From Alphaproteobacteria bacterium (GTDB taxonomy: Bacteria; Pseudomonadota; Alphaproteobacteria; Rhodobacterales; Rhodobacteraceae): 6,840 nucleotides of DNA. Numbering within the stretch: position 1 is the stretch's first letter; the number at the start of each line of letters is the position of its first letter. Under the pieces are notes generated by a model. That model was not told the origin of the DNA and ran no database searches. It saw only the letters and a program-made list of their open reading frames with translations. The stretch lies in assembly GCA_030428025.1 (NCBI GenBank), contig JAUIBJ010000190.1, positions 1-6,840 of the forward strand. The letters run 5' to 3'. The translations under genes were made by a program, and so were the position numbers. Below, in pieces: positions 1 to 5,028 of the stretch.

Positions 1-977
1 ATCAGTTCCGCGCGTGAGATCCGCCGCCGGTCATGTTCCCAGTCCCCGGTCTCGCCGCCGATCTCGATCACCTCGCGGTCGTCCATGCCAGTGGCCACGG
101 CGCCGCCATAGAAGGTCTTGATCCGCTCGGCCACGGTCTTGGGCACCTGCAGGCCCATCGAAATGTCGCCGGTGACATGCTCGCCACCGATGCGCACGCT
201 GTCGGCATAGATCATGTGCTTCTTGATGAAGATAGAGATACCCGCCGTTCCGCCGCCCAGGTCGATGCAGGCCGAGCCCAGTTCCTGTTCGTCCTCTACC
301 AGCGCCGAGATGCCCGAGACATAGGCCGACGAGGCGAGCCCGGCGAGTTCCAGATCGCAGCGCTTGACGCAATGGGCAAGGTTCTGCACTGCCGTCGCCT
401 CCACCGTCAGCAAATGCATGTCGGTCGAGAGCGTCTGCCCCATCTGGCCGCGCGGGTCGCTGAGGCCGGTGCGGTGGTCGAGCGCGAAATTCACCGGCTG
501 GGCGTGCAGCACCTCTCGGCCCTCGCCATATTCCGGCACATCGCAGGCCGAAAGCACCCGGCTGATATCCTGTTCGGTGACGGTGCTGCCGGCCAGATCC
601 ACCTGCCCCGCCAGACCGTAGGAACGCGGGCCGGCCCCGGCGAAACAGGCGATCACGTGATCGACGCGGATATTGGCCATCTTCTGTGCCGCCTGCAGCG
701 CCGTGCGGATGGCGCGCTCGGTTTCCTGCATGGCCGAGACCTCGCCAAAACGCACCCCGCGCGAGCGCGTGGTCGCCGCTCCGATCACCCGGAACCCGGC
801 CTGCCCGGCCAGCGCGCCGACGCCGTCGCTTTCCTGCCGGCGCTCGGTTCCGTCGAAACGCAGCACCAGACAGGCGATCTTGGAGGTGCCCACATCCAGA
901 ATGGCGACAACGCCCCTCTGGATCGCCGCCTTGCGCATGTTCCGCATTGCCCGCTGGGAATCGTATAGCTCGATCAT
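1..977 (-). CDS. ftsA: Cell division protein FtsA, N-terminal 325 codons (runs off left edge)
   Basis: FtsA is an actin-like ATPase that tethers FtsZ polymers to the cytoplasmic membrane and recruits later divisome proteins. Read from the ATG at 977, the frame stays open to the window edge. The actin-fold phosphate-1 motif DVGTSKI is at residues 28-34 and the phosphate-2 motif DLGGGTAGISIF at about 239-250; both are typical of FtsA. Between them lies the region expected to hold the FtsA-specific 1C subdomain (roughly residues 105-190). About 22 residues rich in charged side chains precede the first strand. The adenosine motif and the C-terminal amphipathic membrane helix would lie beyond the left edge and cannot be checked. 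The start lies two bases after the ftsQ stop (TGACAATG), and a weak AGGGG (988-992) sits 10 nt upstream, so translation is probably coupled to ftsQ. The long plus-strand reading frame opposite this gene is an antisense shadow. Confidence 0.96.
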   Translation of the reverse strand, partial: MIELYDSQRAMRNMRKAAIQRGVVAILDVGTSKIACLVLRFDGTERRQESDGVGALAGQAGFRVIGAATTRSRGVRFGEVSAMQETERAIRTALQAAQKMANIRVDHVIACFAGAGPRSYGLAGQVDLAGSTVTEQDISRVLSACDVPEYGEGREVLHAQPVNFALDHRTGLSDPRGQMGQTLSTDMHLLTVEATAVQNLAHCVKRCDLELAGLASSAYVSGISALVEDEQELGSACIDLGGGTAGISIFIKKHMIYADSVRIGGEHVTGDISMGLQVPKTVAERIKTFYGGAVATGMDDREVIEIGGETGDWEHDRRRISRAEL

Positions 978-979
978 TG

Positions 980-1849
980 TCAGTTTGCCCCTGCCATCAT
1001 TTCCGTCACGCGCCACCATTCCTCGACCGCATGCGGCTGCATCCGCACCGTCGGCCGCTCCGACAGCCGCATGTCGACCGCCACCACGTCGCGTTCCAGC
1101 ATGTCCTGCACCTCGTCCAGCACGATCACCCGCTCGAGCGCCCGCACCGGGCTCTCCTCTGGCAGCAGGATCCGCTGGCCGCGGTCGAGGATCACGTCCC
1201 AGCGCCGCTCGCCCATCCGCACCAGCCCCTTGACCCGAAAGCCCAACGGAGCGGCGGCCTGAAGGATCGCCAAGGCGCCCGGAACGTCTTGATCGGCCCC
1301 GGCGCCGGCGATCACCGGCAAATCGGCGCGTTCGCCCCGATGGCCCAGATCGGCCACGACGTATCCCTGCCGGTCGACCAGCCCCAGCCCGTCCCAGCTA
1401 CGCCAGACGGCAACGGGAATGCGCTCCTGCACCTCGGCCACAAGCACGCCGCCGCGGCGGATGCGCACATGAGCGTCTGCCACTGCCGGCAGCCCCACAA
1501 TCAGTTCGCGCACATGGTCGAGGTCGATGTCGAAGGAACTGGCGGGCAGGTCGAAGGGGAATATCTCGCGAATGTCCTCTTCCACCGTGCGGCTGGCGCC
1601 TTCGACATCCAGAAGCTGGACCATGAATTCCGGCCGTGTCTCGATCTGTTGGCGCAGATTGGCGACGGTCTGGAAGATCGCCTGCTGTCGCTTCTCGTCC
1701 GAGAGGTAGGCCGCGCCTATCAGGAAGGCGAGGCAGAAGGGCACACCCACCCGCAGGAGGCCGCGAAACAGCGGCGTCAGCATCAGCCTTTGCATCCGGT
1801 AAGTCAGCCGCGAGGGCGCCGGATCGGTCCGGCCCGTTACCTGTTGCAT
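980..1849 (-). CDS. ftsQ: Cell division protein FtsQ (289 aa)
   Basis: FtsQ is a bitopic inner-membrane protein that, with FtsL and FtsB, links early and late divisome components. The protein has a basic cytoplasmic N-terminus (residues 1-30, several Arg), one transmembrane helix at about 31-49, and then a periplasmic part. A POTRA domain fits residues about 77-146, from the LLDVEGASRTVEEDI strand-helix start to the QERIPVAVWR strand end. The FtsQ beta domain follows (about 147-270, including GLGLVDRQGYVV). An in-frame ATG at 1876 would add nine residues, but I prefer 1849 because GGAGG (1857-1861) lies 7 nt upstream of it. With that start the gene overlaps the end of ddl by 13 bases. The stop is followed two bases later by ftsA. 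Length and domain order are normal for an alphaproteobacterial FtsQ. Confidence 0.95.
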   Translation of the reverse strand: MQQVTGRTDPAPSRLTYRMQRLMLTPLFRGLLRVGVPFCLAFLIGAAYLSDEKRQQAIFQTVANLRQQIETRPEFMVQLLDVEGASRTVEEDIREIFPFDLPASSFDIDLDHVRELIVGLPAVADAHVRIRRGGVLVAEVQERIPVAVWRSWDGLGLVDRQGYVVADLGHRGERADLPVIAGAGADQDVPGALAILQAAAPLGFRVKGLVRMGERRWDVILDRGQRILLPEESPVRALERVIVLDEVQDMLERDVVAVDMRLSERPTVRMQPHAVEEWWRVTEMMAGAN

Positions 1850-2757
1850 GAGGCATCCTCCACCAGCCAGCGGCATAGCTCGGGGAACGAGATGCCCACC
1901 GCCTGCGCCTGTTCCGGCGAAAGCGAGGTGGGGGTCATCCCCGGCTGCGTGTTCGTTTCAAGCAGGACGAGCCCGTCAAGCCCGCGCGCCTCGTCCCAGC
2001 GAAAGTCCGTGCGGCTGAGGCCACGGCAGCCCAGCACGTCATGCGCCTGCAGCGCATAGGCCATGCAGGCGTCGAATATCTCTTCGGGCACGTTGGCCGG
2101 CACCTCATGGCGCGAACCGCCCTCGGCGTATTTGGCGTGATAGTCGTACCAGCCCTCGGTGATGATGTCGGTCACGGTCAACGCCCGGTCGCCGATCACC
2201 GAAGTGGTCAGTTCCCGCCCCGGCGCATAGGCCTCGACCATCACCTCCGCCGGCATCTCGTCCGACAGCATCGGCGGGCCGTTGGCGGCCTCCTGCACGA
2301 TGTAGACGCCCACCGAGGAGCCTTCGTTGTTGGGCTTGACCACGTAAGGGGGCGCCATCACGTGGCGCGCGCGCACCTCGGCCGCCGGCGCGATGACGCT
2401 CTCGACCACCGGCAGGCCGGCGGCCACATAGGCGGCCTTGGTCTTCTGCTTGTCCATCGCCAGTGCCGAGGCCAGCACGCCCGAATGGGTATAGGGGAGG
2501 CGCATCCATTCCAGCATCCCCTGCACACAGCCATCCTCGCCCCAGCGGCCATGCAGCGCGTTGAAGACGACATCGGGGGAAAGCGCGGTCAGCCGTTCGC
2601 AGAGGTCGCGGCCGGCATCGACCTCGACAACCTCTAATCCTGCTTCCCGCAATGCGGCGGCGCATTCGCGTCCTGTCGACAGCGACACCTCTCGCTCGGC
2701 CGACGGGCCGCCCATGATCACCGCCACGTTCGGGGCTGTCCTGCTCGACCTGCCCAC
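1837..2757 (-). CDS. ddl: D-alanine--D-alanine ligase (306 aa, GTG start)
   Basis: Ddl joins two D-alanines using ATP to make the dipeptide that MurF adds to the peptidoglycan precursor; it acts in the cytosol. The N-terminal domain carries GGPSAEREVSLSTG (residues 16-29), where E21 aligns with the substrate-binding Glu15 of E. coli DdlB, followed by HGRWGEDGCVQG (69-80). The ATP-grasp part has MDKQKTK (101-107), VVKPNNEGSSVGV (139-151), HAKY (207-210), LSRTDF (247-252) and LLETNTQPGM (265-274). D251, E267 and N269 match the metal ligands. Tyr210 in HAKY corresponds to the Tyr of D-Ala-D-Ala enzymes rather than the Phe of D-lactate ligases. The start is GTG at 2757: an in-frame TGA lies four codons upstream, and GAGG sits 7 nt before the GTG. 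The stop overlaps the start of ftsQ. Everything expected for an active enzyme is present. In E. coli nomenclature this is the dcw-cluster copy, ddlB. Confidence 0.97.
   Translation of the reverse strand: MGRSSRTAPNVAVIMGGPSAEREVSLSTGRECAAALREAGLEVVEVDAGRDLCERLTALSPDVVFNALHGRWGEDGCVQGMLEWMRLPYTHSGVLASALAMDKQKTKAAYVAAGLPVVESVIAPAAEVRARHVMAPPYVVKPNNEGSSVGVYIVQEAANGPPMLSDEMPAEVMVEAYAPGRELTTSVIGDRALTVTDIITEGWYDYHAKYAEGGSRHEVPANVPEEIFDACMAYALQAHDVLGCRGLSRTDFRWDEARGLDGLVLLETNTQPGMTPTSLSPEQAQAVGISFPELCRWLVEDASCNR
1857..1861 (-). promoter_or_regulatory. Shine-Dalgarno site of ftsQ, inside the ddl coding region
   Basis: The minus strand reads GGAGG here, 7 nt before the ATG at 1849. This is the best ribosome-binding match near the two candidate ftsQ starts and decides in favour of 1849. 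The site lies inside the last codons of ddl, so ribosomes finishing ddl pass over it. Confidence 0.8.
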
Positions 2758-2828
2758 TTTCGTGCCTCAATGTCCCGAGCCGTTTTCCGGCCCTTTTTCG
2801 TTCTGCTTCGTTTCTGCGTATCGGGGCC
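2758..2828. other. murB-ddl intergenic gap (71 bp)
   Basis: On the transcribed strand this gap is purine-rich with several A-runs (for example ACGAAAAAGG) and has a small GCCG-GAAAA-CGGC stem-loop with 4-bp arms. No U-tract follows the stem, so it is not a terminator. I see no convincing promoter. It most likely serves only as an untranslated spacer within a continuous transcript. Confidence 0.4.
2765..2768 (-). promoter_or_regulatory. Shine-Dalgarno site supporting the ddl GTG start
   Basis: The minus strand reads TGAGG with GAGG at these positions, 7 nt before the GTG at 2757. Its TGA is also the in-frame stop that prevents a longer ddl frame, so the GTG is the only start compatible with the intact GGPSAERE domain. 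Confidence 0.65.
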
Positions 2829-3761
2829 TTACCGACCCTCAGGGGCCGGTTCGCCGACCCTCATGATTTCCCAATGTAACTCTATTCCGGAGGTTTGAAA
2901 AACCTTTTTTCGGACCTCCTCGCCCAAACCTTCCAGATCGGCGGCCGTGGCCCCGCCGGCGTTGATCAGGAAGTTGGGATGTTTGTCGCTCATCTGCGCC
3001 CCGCCGCGCCGGGCGCCGCGCAGTCCGGCCTCGTCGATCACCTTCCAGGCCTTGAGGTCATGCACGTCATCGGCGCGCCCGGTGCTGGAAAACCCGGCGG
3101 GATTGCGGAAGGTGGATCCGGCGGTGCGCTCCTTCGTGGGCTGGGTGGCATCGCGCTTGCGCAGCTGGTCTTCCATCTTCTCGGCCAGCCTTGCCGGATC
3201 GCCCGGCGCCCCTTCGAAAGTGGCCTCCACGATCACCCAGCCCTCGGGCAGGTCGGTCTGGCGGTAGCGGAAATTCAGGTCGCCGGCGGACAGCGTCACC
3301 ATTTCGCCGGCGCGAGTCACCGCCCGGGCTTCGGCGAAGACATCGGCCGTGTAGGTGCCATAACAGCCCGCGTTCATCCGAATCGCTCCGCCCACGGCGC
3401 CGGGGATCGTGCGCAGGAAAGTGAGGTCAACGCCCGCCTCCGCCGCCTTCTTCGCCACCTGAGCATCGAGCGCGGCCGCCCCGGCGGTGACGCGAGTGCC
3501 CTCGATACGGATATGGTTGAAGCCCCGGCCCAGACGGATCACCACTGCCCTCAGGCCCCCGTCACGCACGATCAGGTTGGACCCCACCCCCATCGGAAAC
3601 ACCGCGACCTGCGGATCGAGCGCGGCCAGAAAAGCCGCCAGATCCTCCGCGTCGGCGGGCTGGAACAGCCAGTCCGCCGGCCCGCCCACGCGCAGCCAGG
3701 TAAGCTCGGACAGCGGACGGTCGGCGGCCAGTTTGCCGCGGGGTGTGGGCATGTCGGTCAT
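2829..3761 (-). CDS. murB: UDP-N-acetylenolpyruvoylglucosamine reductase MurB (310 aa)
   Basis: MurB is a cytosolic FAD enzyme that uses NADPH to reduce UDP-GlcNAc-enolpyruvate to UDP-MurNAc, the second committed step of peptidoglycan precursor synthesis. The FAD domain shows TWLRVGGPADW (21-31), PMGVGSNLIVRDGGL (56-70) and RTIPGAVGGAIRMNAG (117-132). The substrate domain has YRQTD (166-170), with the conserved Tyr/Arg, and GSTFRNP (215-221), whose Ser216 is the proton-donating serine of the family. Near the end, ELHWEI contains the likely catalytic Glu (E298) in the position of the usual EPEV motif, with His-Trp in place of the more common residues before it. An in-frame TAG lies three codons upstream of the ATG at 3761. 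Neither this ATG nor the one at 3752 has a clear Shine-Dalgarno sequence, so the exact start is open by three residues. Upstream is a small membrane gene 37 bp away; downstream is ddl. Confidence 0.97.
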   Translation of the reverse strand: MTDMPTPRGKLAADRPLSELTWLRVGGPADWLFQPADAEDLAAFLAALDPQVAVFPMGVGSNLIVRDGGLRAVVIRLGRGFNHIRIEGTRVTAGAAALDAQVAKKAAEAGVDLTFLRTIPGAVGGAIRMNAGCYGTYTADVFAEARAVTRAGEMVTLSAGDLNFRYRQTDLPEGWVIVEATFEGAPGDPARLAEKMEDQLRKRDATQPTKERTAGSTFRNPAGFSSTGRADDVHDLKAWKVIDEAGLRGARRGGAQMSDKHPNFLINAGGATAADLEGLGEEVRKKVFQTSGIELHWEIMRVGEPAPEGR

Positions 3762-3798
3762 GGCAGAGAGCTAGCCGGGCCGGTGCGGGGCTGCAAGC

Positions 3799-4077
3799 TC
3801 ATTCCCCGCGCCGCACCGCCCTGCGCCGCAGCCAGAGCCCAGCGCCGCCTCCGGTCAGCACCCCCAGACAGGCCGGGCCGGCCATGATATAGGCAAGAAG
3901 CGCCCAGCTCAGCCTGTCCCAGCCCTGCCTCTGCTGCATCTCGTAGAAGGCCCAGACGATAAGGCCCAGAAACACCGCCGCCAGAACCGGGACGACCCAG
4001 CCCGCGCCGTGACGCACCGTCAGCGCCCCGATGACAAGCGGCACGCCGAAGCAGAGAAGAAGAACCAGCCAGACCAT
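3799..4077 (-). CDS. Small three-helix membrane protein, paralogue of the gene at 4132-4407 (92 aa)
   Basis: I do not recognise this family. The protein is almost wholly hydrophobic, with likely helices at residues about 3-20, 27-46 and 57-83, and a very basic tail ending RRRAVRRGE that should be cytoplasmic. It aligns without gaps to the protein encoded just upstream, with about 40% identity by eye. Shared positions include LLCF..PL..G (7-17), VWA (41-43), Q..GWD (49-54), A.LA (59-62) and LG.L.G...G.W..RR near the end. The conserved GWD in a loop between helices 2 and 3 is the best family signature. The ATG at 4077 is the only start: reading back in frame there is no start codon before the stop of the upstream paralogue. 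No Shine-Dalgarno is visible, and a 5-bp GGCCC/GGGCC stem abuts the start codon. murB begins 37 bp downstream. Confidence 0.78.
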   Translation of the reverse strand: MVWLVLLLCFGVPLVIGALTVRHGAGWVVPVLAAVFLGLIVWAFYEMQQRQGWDRLSWALLAYIMAGPACLGVLTGGGAGLWLRRRAVRRGE

Positions 4078-4131
4078 GGCCCAGTCTAAGCCAAGGGCCG
4101 GAGCCGGGCAACTATGTGGTGCAGGGGCGGT

Positions 4132-4407
4132 TCAGCCCTGCGGGTCCCGCCGGCGCGCTTGCCACCAGCCCACCGCGCTGCCCACCAGCAGACCGAGAAT
4201 GCCCGGTGCGCACATCAGCATTGCCAGGATGGCGTAGCCGATCCCGTCCCAGCCCGACATCTGACGGCCCTTCCAGATCGCCCAGACCATCACCGCCGCC
4301 AGCAGCAGCACCAGAACCGCCACAAAGACGCCCCGGTGCGCGCGCAACAGAACCACACCGGCAATCAGCGGAATGACGAAGCAGAGAAGCGGAACGACAT
4401 AGACCAT
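4132..4407 (-). CDS. Small three-helix membrane protein, first of a tandem pair (91 aa)
   Basis: This is an unrecognised membrane protein with likely helices at residues about 3-21, 27-46 and 56-82 and a basic C-terminus (QARRRDPQG). It matches the gene at 3799-4077 along its whole length without gaps, sharing the GWD loop (52-54) and the LLCF..PL N-terminal helix. The start is fixed to the ATG at 4407 because TAA lies only four codons upstream in frame. There is no purine-rich ribosome-binding site in the 12 bases between that ATG and the inverted repeat at 4420-4473. Initiation may therefore depend on the structure, be leaderless, or be weak. Function is unknown; location in the dcw cluster suggests but does not prove a link to envelope growth. 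Confidence 0.78.
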   Translation of the reverse strand: MVYVVPLLCFVIPLIAGVVLLRAHRGVFVAVLVLLLAAVMVWAIWKGRQMSGWDGIGYAILAMLMCAPGILGLLVGSAVGWWQARRRDPQG

Positions 4408-4534
4408 GGAAAACCATTAAGCGTTTCGCGAAAAACCTGAAACAAGGATTTTCGCGAAGCACAGCGAAACGCTCATGTGTTGCACGGCATTGCCGCTTCA
4501 ACCTGTCTCAGGATGACCTCGTGGCAAGCGTGGC
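4408..4534. other. Intergenic gap (127 bp) splitting the two pairs of small membrane genes
   Basis: This is the longest gap in the window. It holds the composite inverted repeat and about 60 bp of otherwise unremarkable sequence downstream of the stop at 4535. A TTAATG (4419 to 4414 on the minus strand) could be a weak -10 element giving a leaderless message for the ATG at 4407, but no good -35 accompanies it at standard spacing. I do not call a promoter. Confidence 0.4.
4420..4473. repeat. Composite inverted repeat between two small membrane genes
   Basis: Two 10-bp perfect inverted repeats overlap. AGCGTTTCGC (4420-4429) matches GCGAAACGCT (4464-4473), and TTCGCGAAAA (4425-4434) matches TTTTCGCGAA (4449-4458). 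Because both use bases 4425-4429, an RNA could adopt one full stem or the other, or a composite with a 10-nt bulge. The stem lies 12 bases upstream of the ATG at 4407 on the transcribed strand. No U-run follows, so it is not a standard intrinsic terminator. It could be an operator, an RNA-processing or translation-control structure, or a dispersed palindromic element. Confidence 0.75.
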
Positions 4535-4780
4535 TCAGCGCGTCAACCCGCGCAGCCAGCGGCCCAGATAGACGACCGGCCAGCGCAGGATGCTCATCCC
4601 CGCCAAGAGCACCGCCAGACCCCACCACGGCCCGTTCTGATAGGTCACATAGCCCAGGATCGGGATGCCAACGGCGATGAGCGCATAGGCGCGCCGCCAG
4701 TGGTTGTCGCGGCTGGGCATCATGGCCAGAAGGTTGGCGGCCAGCGCCCAGAGACAGGCCAGGATCAGCGATAGGGTCAT
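4535..4780 (-). CDS. Small membrane protein, probable DUF2484 family (81 aa)
   Basis: The sequence begins MTLSLILACLWALAANLLAMMPSR-like and continues with RDNHWRRAYALIAVGIPILGY and QNGPWWGL. From memory this fits the DUF2484 family found beside murC/murB in Rhodobacteraceae; that assignment was not searched. Likely helices are at residues about 4-21, 31-47 and 51-69, with a basic end (GRWLRGLTR). The ATG at 4780 overlaps the preceding TGA as ATGA, and GGAG (4789-4792) sits 8 nt upstream, so translation is coupled to the gene before it. Its N-terminal half (LACLW.LAA.L.AM.P.R) is shared with that neighbour. This copy looks like the more canonical member. No catalytic motif is visible and the function is unknown. 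Confidence 0.85.
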   Translation of the reverse strand: MTLSLILACLWALAANLLAMMPSRDNHWRRAYALIAVGIPILGYVTYQNGPWWGLAVLLAGMSILRWPVVYLGRWLRGLTR

Positions 4781-5028
4781 GAGGGCGACTCCGGTTGGCG
4801 GCGACGGGCACGGGTGAGAAGATGGCGCAGCGGCCGGCGGAACATCGACAGAAGTGCCAAGAGGGCCAGCGCCGCCAGCCAGACCCCATACTCGGCCCCG
4901 AGCCGCCAGATCAGCGGCACGGCAGCGGCAAGCAGGGCAAGGCCCGGCAGAATCTGCCAGCGCATCGGCAGCATCGCCACCAACGTCGCGGCCAAGACCC
5001 AGAGACAGGCAAGAACGACCGCGCTCAT
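4777..5028 (-). CDS. Small membrane protein, divergent paralogue of the DUF2484-like gene (83 aa)
   Basis: The protein starts MSAVVLACLWVLAATLVAML and shares LACLW.LAA.L.AM.P.R with the next gene, but diverges afterwards, lacking the HWRRAYALIA segment and the QNGPWWGL loop. Likely helices are at about 3-20, 27-43 and 48-64, followed by a strongly basic tail (FRRPLRHLLTRARRRQPESPS). The ATG at 5028 overlaps the permease stop as ATGA, and the run GGGGGGA just upstream can serve as a ribosome-binding site. A longer in-frame reading upstream to 5313 only runs through permease codons in another frame and has no family resemblance. The tight coupling on both sides supports a real, co-translated gene. 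Function is unknown. Confidence 0.8.
   Translation of the reverse strand: MSAVVLACLWVLAATLVAMLPMRWQILPGLALLAAAVPLIWRLGAEYGVWLAALALLALLSMFRRPLRHLLTRARRRQPESPS

Larger units (their letters stand above)
3799..4407 (-). repeat. Tandem gene duplication with a 330-bp period
   Basis: The two small genes here are in the same frame with start codons exactly 330 bases apart. DNA-level identity survives at the N-terminal codons: CGAAGCAGAGAAG occurs at 4047-4059 and 4377-4389, and AGACCATGG, containing the start codon, occurs at 4071-4079 and 4401-4409, both offset by 330. Elsewhere similarity is mainly at protein level, so the duplication is not recent. Confidence 0.75.

Noticed and set aside
33..968. 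Long plus-strand open frame opposite ftsA (311 codons)
   Set aside because: The minus strand here encodes clear FtsA motifs. High third-position G/C commonly leaves antisense frames open, and the plus-strand product has no recognisable domain.
1850..1876. Upstream ATG for ftsQ at 1876
   Set aside because: The extra residues (PLAGGGCL) lie in ddl codons, and the GGAGG at 1857-1861 is correctly spaced only for the ATG at 1849.
686..2059. 457-codon plus-strand frame opposite ftsA/ftsQ/ddl
   Set aside because: It spans three real minus-strand genes, is rich in Arg/Pro/His as antisense GC-rich frames are, and has no family resemblance.
2895..3887. 330-codon plus-strand frame opposite murB
   Set aside because: Antisense shadow of a fully convincing MurB.
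4112..4501. 129-codon minus-strand frame beginning near the composite inverted repeat
   Set aside because: It overlaps the 91-residue membrane protein in another frame, and that protein has a convincing paralogue next door; this one has none.
4408..4534. Sigma-70-like promoter before the gene at 4132-4407
   Set aside because: TTAATG could be a -10, but no acceptable -35 is found at 16-18 bases, so a promoter is not supported.
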